This document shows, piece after piece, positions 57,849-64,000 of a DNA stretch of 64,000 bases; position 1 is the stretch's first letter, and every line of letters begins with the position of its first letter. This DNA comes from DSWT01 sp035373625 (GTDB lineage: Bacteria > Chloroflexota > Anaerolineae > B4-G1 > SLSP01), in contig DAOSNS010000024.1 of NCBI GenBank assembly GCA_035373625.1, positions 1 to 64,000 of the forward strand, in the 5' to 3' direction. A program made the translations under genes and the position numbers. The notes beneath the pieces are model-generated. The model was not told where the DNA came from. It was given only the letters and a program-made list of their open reading frames with translations, and ran no database searches.

Positions 57849-59132
57849 TTATAACAGACGCCCTATGCCAGGACGTTTCGGGGTTTCATTCACCGATGCA
57901 TTTTCTACTGGCATTTCTGCAAAGCGCTTTTGTATTGCCGCTGCAAAGTCCATGATGGCCTGTCCGATGGGAGTGCGAGCATTTTTAAGGATCAGAGGTT
58001 CGCCATAATTGGCAGCGCGCAACGCAATGCGCTCATCATAGGGAATATGCACCATCGCCGGTATCATGGCACGTTCTATGGCTTCAGGTTGAATGCCCAT
58101 ACGTTTGTTATCCACACCGTTGATGACCAGGGCAATTTTGTCCATTCCAAAATTCATCTTTTGTAGAAGATCAATGAACTGGCGCGCTCCGCGAATCTCA
58201 GGGATGACCGGACGGGTTACAATAGCCACAAGGTCACTGACATCCAGATCAGCCAGGGTAATGTCATCTACCTGGTGCGGCGCATCTAAAATGATGTAAT
58301 CGAATTCTCGACCCACAAATTTAAGAATAGTTTTTAGATTGGAGTTAGCCCCACTCTCCTCGGTTCCACTTTCTTTGAAAACTTCGGCATCCTCAGGCAA
58401 GGGCGGAGCGACAAGCACTTTTACCCCGGAGGTATGAGGCGTCATCACAGTTTTGAGCAAGTCCACATCCAAGTCTTGCACATGGGGGACAAGGTCGGCT
58501 ATGGTCCGTGTGGCTTGTAGTTTCATGAAAATAGCCACGTCACCGAATTGAAGGTTGGTATCAATCACGCATACTTTTGAATCAGGGCCGAGTAGGGTCT
58601 GCAAAGCAATGGCCAGATTGACAGCTAATGTTGTACAGCCCGTACCGCCTTTAGGGCTATAGATAGTGACAACCTTGGCTTCTGTAGCGCGGGAGACAGC
58701 CGCCGCTTGTGAGGGAGCCGTACCAGGCATAACCAGGGCGCCGGTTCCCATCTTCTGACGCAATTTATACGCTCGATGAATGGCATCCAACAATTCATCC
58801 GCACTTGGCGGTTTGGTCAGGTAATCCCTGGCCCCGGCCATCATCGCCCGGCGCATATAGTCAGTTTCCCCCTGCACCGAGAGCATGACAATTTGTACGG
58901 TAGGCATCAGCTCAATGATCTTGCCGGTTGTGGCAATCCCATCCATGCCCGGTAAGTTAATATCCATTAACACTACATCGGGTAAAACCTGGGGGGCAGT
59001 TTTTAGAGCTTCCTCACCACTGCCGACCATAGCCACAACGTCAATATCGGCGTCGAACGAGAGCAGTTTGCGCAACTGCTCGCGCGTCTCTGCAATATCA
59101 TCAACGATCATTACCCGTATTCTACCGGTCAT
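57849..59132 (-). CDS. tadZ: Tad pilus localisation protein TadZ/CpaE: receiver + MinD-like ATPase
   Basis: A 427-aa CpaE/TadZ fusion. Residues 1-120 are a true receiver domain (Asp11, Asp12, phospho-Asp57 in VVLMDINLPGMDG, Ser85 region and Lys107 in DYLTKPP), so phosphorylation is possible, unlike many CpaE proteins. The MinD-like part has deviant Walker A SPKGGTGCTTLAV (159-171), VCVIDTNLQFGDVAIFMKL and YIILDAPHQVDDITLADLD. It positions the Tad machine at the membrane. It heads the operon with a good promoter at 59210-59238; no pilin, prepilin peptidase or TadG gene is in the window. Confidence 0.93.
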   Translation of the reverse strand: MTGRIRVMIVDDIAETREQLRKLLSFDADIDVVAMVGSGEEALKTAPQVLPDVVLMDINLPGMDGIATTGKIIELMPTVQIVMLSVQGETDYMRRAMMAGARDYLTKPPSADELLDAIHRAYKLRQKMGTGALVMPGTAPSQAAAVSRATEAKVVTIYSPKGGTGCTTLAVNLAIALQTLLGPDSKVCVIDTNLQFGDVAIFMKLQATRTIADLVPHVQDLDVDLLKTVMTPHTSGVKVLVAPPLPEDAEVFKESGTEESGANSNLKTILKFVGREFDYIILDAPHQVDDITLADLDVSDLVAIVTRPVIPEIRGARQFIDLLQKMNFGMDKIALVINGVDNKRMGIQPEAIERAMIPAMVHIPYDERIALRAANYGEPLILKNARTPIGQAIMDFAAAIQKRFAEMPVENASVNETPKRPGIGRLL

Positions 59133-59209
59133 AAATTGTCTTTACACTCCTGGGGTTAGGACTATAAAATAGCAAGTCAAGCATCCATGGTAGGTACTTT
59201 AATACTATT

Positions 59210-59238
59210 AGTTTAGCATAGCCTCAGCATGATGTCAA
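59210..59238 (-). promoter_or_regulatory. Promoter of the tad operon
   Basis: Perfect TTGACA (59238-59233), 17-bp spacer ending TGC (extended -10) and TAAACT (59215-59210). Leader of about 70 nt. Confidence 0.6.
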
Positions 59239-59315
59239 TCAAACCACTCCTTTGATCTTTTTGATCCTTCCCACAAGACGAACTCTCTCTTTATCTGATT
59301 GACTCCAGTTCCGAT

Positions 59316-61049
59316 TTATAAGGCGTCAATCTCGGCCGCCTGGCGTTCCAGCCACTTCTTGATAGTGGTCAATTCTTCGCGCGTGCCGAGAAGGTTTTTG
59401 CGTTCGGCACGGACAAAGCGGGTGTAGGGCGAGATCGCATTTTCAATCTCGCGCAAGGCGCGTTCCAACTCGCGGTTGAACTGCGTGTTCAGCGTTTCCA
59501 TAAGTTGTGTGCGCACGGCGGCAATCTTCGCGTGTAATTCGTTTTTCACGGCACGCTTCTTGGCCGGGATGACGAGTAACCCCAGCACGGCCACGGCTCC
59601 TGCCGCCAGGATGCCGGTCAGGTCGGCGGCCGTGGTTGTCGCAATGGTGGTGACGACGGCGCCCAATCCCACGGCGCTCACCTCAACCAGTGCCGTGCTG
59701 GCGACCGCCTGTTGCACGGTTTCGGCGATGCGCGTGGCTTCTTCCATCTTATCGTAACTTTGCAGCGCCTGCTGCGTGACCCGTCCAACCGTATCCAACA
59801 AGTTTGCGCGATCGTAAATGAAAGTTCCCCCGACCTGCCCGACGATGTGCTCCGCGTATTTGTCCCGCCGCCCCAACACGTGCTCCTGGACGGCCTGCCA
59901 CTGTCCCAGGTTACTGCTCACCAGCCAATCTATGATTTCGTTGACGCGCTGTTCGATCATCTGCGGTGCGTCACCGACGACTTTGCGCGCGAATTCTTCT
60001 TGCAATTTGGCTTTGTTCATCAAATCGAAGAGGCGTAGGATGCGCATGGTCTCGTCGAAATAGATCATGCCGCGATTCTCGAATTCGTACAACACGTTGT
60101 CCACATCCGCCAGGCGGTAACGGAACTGCCGATACATATCCTCGCGGTACATCGCCATCTCACGTTCGATGTCGGTCAGCACTCCAAAATCCTCGTCCAG
60201 CAGATGCAACCGGTTATCCACCATGGCCATGTATTTATCAATCAGATGCTGGGCCACACCGATCGGATTGCGCAACTTGAGGCGGATGCGTTCTTTTTCA
60301 TCCAGTGTGCTGATGATGTACTGCTCCAACGCTTCGATGCCGCTTTTGGCCAGCAAGGCGTGATCCTGGGTTTGTTTGGCCCGCAGGGCCAGGCGCGCCG
60401 AAATCGGGAAAATCTCAGGCTTGAATCCCAACAAAAGCAGGGCATTTTCAGCGATGAAGTCCTCGATGCGCGCAATGTCCGCGGCATTTTCCAGGATGTC
60501 AATTTTGTTCAGCACGATGACGACTTTCTTGCCCCAGTCACGAATCCGCTCCAGAAAAGCCCGCTCACTTTCCGTGAAAGGCCGGTCTACGGAGGTGACG
60601 AAAAGCACCATGTCGGAACGCGGGACAAACTCCTGGGTGAGGGCTTCATGCCCACGATAGATGGCGTTGGTGCCGGGGGTGTCCACGATGTTGATCTCCC
60701 CCAGCCAATCCGATGGTGCCGTATAAATATCCACCGAATCTTCGATGGCGACCCGTTCAAAATGGTTGCCGTGCTTGAGAAGGTGGATGCGGGTGGTCGT
60801 AGGAGTGACGCCCTCTTCAAGTAAGGCTTGTCCCAGCAGGGCGTTGATGAAGGCGCTCTTCCCGGCGTTGAATTCGCCCACGACAACCAACAGAAATAGC
60901 TCATCAAGTTGGCGGATGGAGCGTTCCAGGGCCGCGCGATCTTCCGGGGCCGCATTAAATTGCGCCAGCGCGATTTGCAGATTAGTCAGCCAGTGACGTT
61001 CGATGCCTACAAGAGCTTCCTCGGTCGGGCTTAAGATTTTTTGCTCCAT
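59316..61049 (-). CDS. Bacterial dynamin-like GTPase
   Basis: A 577-aa dynamin-family protein. G1 is VVVGEFNAGKSAFINALLG (57-75), G2 the TTT around residue 85, G3 VDTPGTNA (122-129), G4 VLNKID (179-184). The rest is helical (about 230-440; RYRLADVDNVLYEFENRG..). A hydrophobic segment of two short helices near 450-500 (VVTTIATTTAADLTGILAAGAVAVLGLLVIP) corresponds to the membrane paddle, and the end is coiled coil. Bacterial dynamins remodel or protect membranes and help septation or phage resistance in some species. It has its own promoter. No second dynamin gene is adjacent, though many systems have pairs. Confidence 0.9.
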   Translation of the reverse strand: MEQKILSPTEEALVGIERHWLTNLQIALAQFNAAPEDRAALERSIRQLDELFLLVVVGEFNAGKSAFINALLGQALLEEGVTPTTTRIHLLKHGNHFERVAIEDSVDIYTAPSDWLGEINIVDTPGTNAIYRGHEALTQEFVPRSDMVLFVTSVDRPFTESERAFLERIRDWGKKVVIVLNKIDILENAADIARIEDFIAENALLLLGFKPEIFPISARLALRAKQTQDHALLAKSGIEALEQYIISTLDEKERIRLKLRNPIGVAQHLIDKYMAMVDNRLHLLDEDFGVLTDIEREMAMYREDMYRQFRYRLADVDNVLYEFENRGMIYFDETMRILRLFDLMNKAKLQEEFARKVVGDAPQMIEQRVNEIIDWLVSSNLGQWQAVQEHVLGRRDKYAEHIVGQVGGTFIYDRANLLDTVGRVTQQALQSYDKMEEATRIAETVQQAVASTALVEVSAVGLGAVVTTIATTTAADLTGILAAGAVAVLGLLVIPAKKRAVKNELHAKIAAVRTQLMETLNTQFNRELERALREIENAISPYTRFVRAERKNLLGTREELTTIKKWLERQAAEIDAL

Positions 61050-61112
61050 GCCTTGTTATCCTGTTTCCTGAAATCCTGTCCAAAGAAACGAACCACGCAA
61101 CTACTGTCTATA

Positions 61113-61140
61113 ATAATATGACCTTATCTACAAAAAGCAA
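61113..61140 (-). promoter_or_regulatory. Promoter of the dynamin-like gene
   Basis: TTGCTT (61140-61135), 16-bp spacer, TATTAT (61118-61113). Leader of about 57 nt. Confidence 0.45.
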
Positions 61141-61150
61141 ATGTTTATAT

Positions 61151-61309
61151 GGCTATCGCATTTAGCCGTTTCCGGCAACTGAATACGGCCTGAAGGCCAG
61201 GGAAAGGGGGGGGGGACAGGGCTTCGCCCCGCCACAATCCCCCTTAAAGACGCCGCTTTAGCAGCACAGCAGACAGTACGACGGAAAAAGTTTCCCCAAT
61301 GCGATAGCC
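61151..61309. mobile_element. Small element with 12-bp terminal inverted repeats
   Basis: GGCTATCGCATT (61151-61162) and AATGCGATAGCC (61298-61309) are perfect inverted repeats bounding 159 bp. Its right end matches the left end of the element at 47031. No 9-bp duplication is visible. It contains a G-run and CAGGGCTTCGCCCCG. It occupies most of the gap between the dynamin gene and clpP. Confidence 0.6.
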
Positions 61310-61352
61310 TTACAAGTGTTAAGGGTTGCAAGGGGGGAAGAGAAAGCATTAA

Positions 61353-61390
61353 GGGGGGATTTTGGGCGACTCGCCGCCCGAAATCCCCCC
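61353..61390. terminator. Hairpin downstream of clpP
   Basis: A 16-bp stem (GGGGGGATTTTGGGCG / CGCCCGAAATCCCCCC, one G-U pair) with a 6-nt loop lies 25 bp after the clpP stop. No long T-run follows on the minus strand. Confidence 0.65.
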
Positions 61391-61414
61391 TCTTTCTGCC
61401 TTCCTTATTGGGGA

Positions 61415-62020
61415 TTATTTGTTGTTGCTGGGTTCCAAAACCTTATCAATCAAGCGGTATTCCACCCCCTGCTGCGCCGTCATATAAAAGTCACGGTCGG
61501 TGAAACGCTCGATTTGAGCGTCATCCAGGCCGGTATGCTTGCGCAGCAGGTTGTTGAGCAATTCACGCATCCGCAGGATCTCCTTTGCCGCGATCTCGAT
61601 GTCGGTGGCCTGCCCCTGGACGCCGCCGAGCGGTTGGTGCAGATGGATCGTCGCGTGCGGCAGGGCATAGCGGCGGCCTTTGGTCCCCGCCGCGAGCAAC
61701 ACGGTCGCCATACTGGCCGTCATCCCCACCGCAATAGTAGAGACGGGCGCTTGAATCAACTGCATTGTGTCATAAATCGCCAGGCCGGCCGAAATCTCCC
61801 CACCCGGCGAGTTGATGTAGAGAGAAATTTCACGCTCGGAATCCTCGCGGTCGAGGAAGAGCAACTTGGCCACAACTTCATTGGCAACCAAAGCGTTGAT
61901 CGGTGTCCCCAGGAAAATGATGCGCTCTCTGAGCAGCACGGAATAGATGTCATAGATACGCTCACCGAGTCGCGTGTCCTCAATTACATACGGGAACATG
62001 GGAGTCTCCTCATCGTTCAT
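61415..62020 (-). CDS. clpP: ATP-dependent Clp protease proteolytic subunit
   Basis: A 201-aa serine peptidase forming the 14-subunit ClpP chamber. The catalytic triad is complete: Ser103 (GMTASMA), His128 (IHLHQPLGG) and Asp177 (FTDRDF). Other landmarks are LYINSPGGEISAGLAIYD (oxyanion loop) and GQATDIEIAAKEILRMRE. The usual IERDTERD is IERFTDRD, which keeps the catalytic Asp. Length and start are normal. It lies 21 bp after trigger factor, the classic tig-clpP order; clpX is not in the window. Confidence 0.97.
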   Translation of the reverse strand: MNDEETPMFPYVIEDTRLGERIYDIYSVLLRERIIFLGTPINALVANEVVAKLLFLDREDSEREISLYINSPGGEISAGLAIYDTMQLIQAPVSTIAVGMTASMATVLLAAGTKGRRYALPHATIHLHQPLGGVQGQATDIEIAAKEILRMRELLNNLLRKHTGLDDAQIERFTDRDFYMTAQQGVEYRLIDKVLEPSNNK

Positions 62021-62041
62021 AGTTCATACGGATATGGCATC

Positions 62042-63391
62042 TTATTCCTGTGTGGATGCTGGCTCTTCTGTCGAGGTCATTTCTGGCGCAGCGTTGGCAG
62101 GTGTAAGCTCGCCACGTGCGATTTTCTCAAGATGCTCCAACACCTTTTGGTTCAATAAGTTCAGCCGCAAGTTGCGTCCGAGGTCCGAATCCAGGCTCAC
62201 CCCGGCTTCCACAACTCGAGCCGGCGCGCCCAGCATCGTCATCATGTCGCCGTATGCTTGCACGACTTCGTCATCACTGACCTGGATGCTCTCGGCAGCG
62301 GCGAACTTCAACAACACCAGCGAACGTTTGACATTTTCCTCGGCCCGAGGTTGCAATTGTTCGCGGAATTTCTCCAGCGTCATTCCTTGCAATTGCAGGG
62401 CATCTTTGAGCGACATGTGACGCTCGCGCTGCGTCCGCTCGTCGGCGTTTTTAATCATGTCATCCAGCGTTTGTTTGACGATATCCGGCGGATAGTGCAC
62501 CTCGGATTGGGCCACCAACGCCTCAACCAGATTGTCACGGTATGTTTCCTGGAACTGGGATTGCTTGGCGTCTTTCAGACGGGTGTAAATGTCGCTCTTG
62601 AGATCTTCAAGGGTTTCAAAAGGACCTACGGTGCTGGCTAAGGCATCGTCGAGATCGGGCAAGACACGCTCGAAGACGCCCACCATCTTCACCTTAAACT
62701 GCACTTCGGCCCCCCGCAGGGATTCTTCCCGAAAGTCTTCCGGTAAGACGATGGTGAACGTTTTTTCCTCATCGGTACTCATGCCGATCAGGGCTTGCAC
62801 GAATTCGGGAGTGAGGAAAGGAGCATCTTCTTGAAGCACGATCTCGATATCGTCTTCATCAACAATCACTTCGTCATCGGCCGTGCCCAAAACGTTGAAG
62901 TGAACTTCATCCCCCCATTGGGCAGGACGTTCCAGGGGTTCCAAAACAGCATGTTCGGAACGTATCTGCTCCAGGATGTTCACAACTTCTTCATCGCTGA
63001 CGGTAGCGTCTTCCCAGGGTTGGCGCAGGCTGTGATAGTCGCCCAGCTTCACCTCAGGCTCCAACGGCACACGAATCGTGTAGGTCAAAGGGGAAGGGGT
63101 GATCTTTTCCAGGGTACCCGGCCCGTAGGGTTCGATGCCGGCCTGGTCAATGATTTGGGGATAGATTTCTTGGATGATCTGATCCGCCGCTTCTTGCAAC
63201 ACTGCGTCTTCGCCAACATATTGCAAGACTTTTGCATAAGGGGCCTTGCCCTTGCGGAAGCCGGGGATGTTGACCTTCCCGGCAATCGAGCGCGCCGCTT
63301 TCTGCATGGCCTGCTTGACGGCATTTTCCTCAATTTCCACATTGAGAAGTGCTTCATGAGTTGCTAACAGTTCTTTTTTGATTTCAAACAC
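62042..63391 (-). CDS. tig: Trigger factor
   Basis: A 449-aa ribosome-bound chaperone. The N-terminal ribosome-binding domain (1-110) has the signature IPGFRKGKAP (about 44-53; the G-F-R-K-G loop binds L23). The middle PPIase domain (about 150-240; WGDEVHFNVLGTADDE, TDEEKTFTIVLPEDF) is followed by the helical C-terminal domain. Translation most likely begins at GTG 63391, because GGAGG lies 7 bp upstream and the family begins with this VFEIKKELL strand; an upstream in-frame codon at 63433 precedes the promoter's start. It forms an operon with clpP. Confidence 0.94.
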   Translation of the reverse strand: MFEIKKELLATHEALLNVEIEENAVKQAMQKAARSIAGKVNIPGFRKGKAPYAKVLQYVGEDAVLQEAADQIIQEIYPQIIDQAGIEPYGPGTLEKITPSPLTYTIRVPLEPEVKLGDYHSLRQPWEDATVSDEEVVNILEQIRSEHAVLEPLERPAQWGDEVHFNVLGTADDEVIVDEDDIEIVLQEDAPFLTPEFVQALIGMSTDEEKTFTIVLPEDFREESLRGAEVQFKVKMVGVFERVLPDLDDALASTVGPFETLEDLKSDIYTRLKDAKQSQFQETYRDNLVEALVAQSEVHYPPDIVKQTLDDMIKNADERTQRERHMSLKDALQLQGMTLEKFREQLQPRAEENVKRSLVLLKFAAAESIQVSDDEVVQAYGDMMTMLGAPARVVEAGVSLDSDLGRNLRLNLLNQKVLEHLEKIARGELTPANAAPEMTSTEEPASTQE

Positions 63392-63421
63392 GCCTGTAAC
63401 CTCCAATGACAAGTCAGGGCG

Positions 63422-63450
63422 ATTATAACACACTCTTGATGAAATACCAA
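63422..63450 (-). promoter_or_regulatory. Promoter of tig-clpP
   Basis: TTGGTA (63450-63445), 17-bp spacer, perfect TATAAT (63427-63422). The start lies about 24 nt before GTG 63391, supporting that start codon. Confidence 0.75.
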
Positions 63451-63468
63451 CAGCATTGAAAGACGTAT

Positions 63469-63506
63469 CAGGGCCTTATCATTCTAACGAGAATAATAAA
63501 GCCCTG
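63469..63506. mobile_element. 38-bp minimal inverted-repeat element with 9-bp target duplication
   Basis: CAGGGCCTTATCATTCT, 4-nt centre, AGAATAATAAAGCCCTG: almost only the two ends of the element at 19049. It is bordered directly by AAGACGTAT on both sides (63460-63468 and 63507-63515). Confidence 0.8.
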
Positions 63507-63537
63507 AAGACGTATTCACCATAAAGAAAATATGGGT

Positions 63538-63566
63538 TTGACAAAACGCATTTATGATGTTACAAT
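63538..63566 (+). promoter_or_regulatory. Promoter of the winged-helix regulator gene
   Basis: Perfect TTGACA (63538-63543), 17-bp spacer, TACAAT (63561-63566). The leader of about 90 nt contains an inverted pair GCCTG (63609-63613) / CAGGC (63639-63643). Confidence 0.75.
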
Positions 63567-63663
63567 CAGGTTACTTAACAACATATCCTTTTATTTAATA
63601 GTATTATTGCCTGCACGGTAAGGTCTTTTGCTCAAAGGCAGGCGAACCTGGAGAAATTACGTC

Positions 63664-64000
63664 ATGCAAGATACAAGACAGCAGATTCTTGAAATTCTGA
63701 AGCGCCATGGTGAGGTCACCGTTCAAGAACTCAGTCGTGAGCTTGGGTTAACCAGTGTCACGGTGCGGCACCATCTGGAGATTTTACGCTCCGAGGGGTA
63801 CATCACCGAGCCGGAAATCCAGCGTTTCAGCCGTCCCGGACGCCCCCGTTATGTGTACCGCCTGACCTCCACGGCAGCCGATCTGTTTCCCAACAATTAC
63901 AGCGGCCTTGCCAGCGCGTTGCTCGATGCTCTCAGGGTTTGCGTGCCCACAGAAGAACAGCGGGTTTTTCTACAGGAGACAGCCAAACGTCTGATTGCTG
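63664..64000 (+). CDS. Winged-helix transcription regulator (DeoR/ArsR-like), 3' end outside window
   Basis: The first 112 codons of a regulator. The helix-turn-helix is RQQILEILKRHGEVTVQELSRE followed by LGLTSVTVRHHLEILRSEGYI (about 5-47), then a wing with SRPGRPRYVYRLT. This is the layout of SufR-type and related regulators, whose C-terminal Cys cluster would lie outside the window, so no ligand can be assigned. ATG at 63664 has GGAGAAA about 10 bp upstream. It is divergent from tig-clpP and separated by the minimal repeat element. Confidence 0.82.
   Translation, partial: MQDTRQQILEILKRHGEVTVQELSRELGLTSVTVRHHLEILRSEGYITEPEIQRFSRPGRPRYVYRLTSTAADLFPNNYSGLASALLDALRVCVPTEEQRVFLQETAKRLIA

Overview
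The window looks like a chromosomal segment of a Chloroflexota bacterium, most likely of the Anaerolineae/Caldilineae type. This is inferred from gene content, not from a marker gene. The signs are a Tad-type pilus/secretion operon with a response-regulator/MinD fusion (CpaE-like), YfhO-type membrane glycosyltransferases, membrane-anchored substrate-binding/vWA proteins, many intergenic palindromic repeats, and sigma-A-like promoters (TTGACA/TATAAT with 16-17 bp spacers). There are 54 protein genes (two cut by the window ends and one remnant) and three tRNAs. No rRNA, CRISPR, prophage or complete insertion sequence was seen.

Layout. (1) 1-17040, all on the minus strand: a surface-glycan locus. 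It holds five or six glycosyltransferases, two methyltransferases, a Wzx-type flippase, a YfhO protein and a five-gene set resembling WbpA/B/D/E/I, which would make UDP-ManNAc(3NAc)A or a close relative. Many genes overlap by 4 bp. (2) 17137-18989: uridine kinase, a ResB-like membrane protein and tRNA-Thr. (3) 19369-25396, plus strand: PspA/IM30, an anchored substrate-binding protein, a substrate-binding/vWA fusion, a two-helix coiled-coil protein and a receptor-family lipoprotein, with no transporter. This is the best candidate for an undescribed envelope system. (4) 25534-29476, minus: a peptide-type ABC importer (permeases C and B, then a lipoprotein) without ATPase genes. The lipoprotein is circularly permuted relative to the SBP_bac_5 family. 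(5) 29769-30761: a tandem repeat array. (6) 30788-35788, minus: an AIM24 / acyltransferase / MFS / L,D-transpeptidase / TPR operon with a strong promoter. (7) 35909-38925, minus: homocysteine methyltransferase, and a clan GH-A-like exported protein with a small Cys-rich partner. (8) 39152-43115, plus: TGS-uridine kinase fusion, a zinc-ribbon/TPR/propeller protein and tRNA-Pro. (9) 43135-46962: ATPase remnant, GH3 glucosidase, FMN-binding protein and tRNA-Gln. (10) 47234-52996, plus: FolC, serine beta-lactamase-like protein, Lon. (11) 53081-59132, minus: tadZ-tadA-tadB-tadC-comF-hpf. (12) 59316-63391, minus: dynamin-like GTPase, ClpP, trigger factor. (13) 63664-end, plus: start of a winged-helix regulator.

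Repeats run through the whole window. Two short elements have matching terminal inverted repeats (CAGGGC..) and perfect 9-bp target duplications. The tandem array at 29769-30761 is built from the same two palindromes in the opposite orientation. Other intergenic palindromes (GGATTAGGGATTGG type), a 15-bp tandem repeat and in-frame low-complexity inserts in two glycan genes add to this. Functional calls come from motifs read by eye; no database search was possible.
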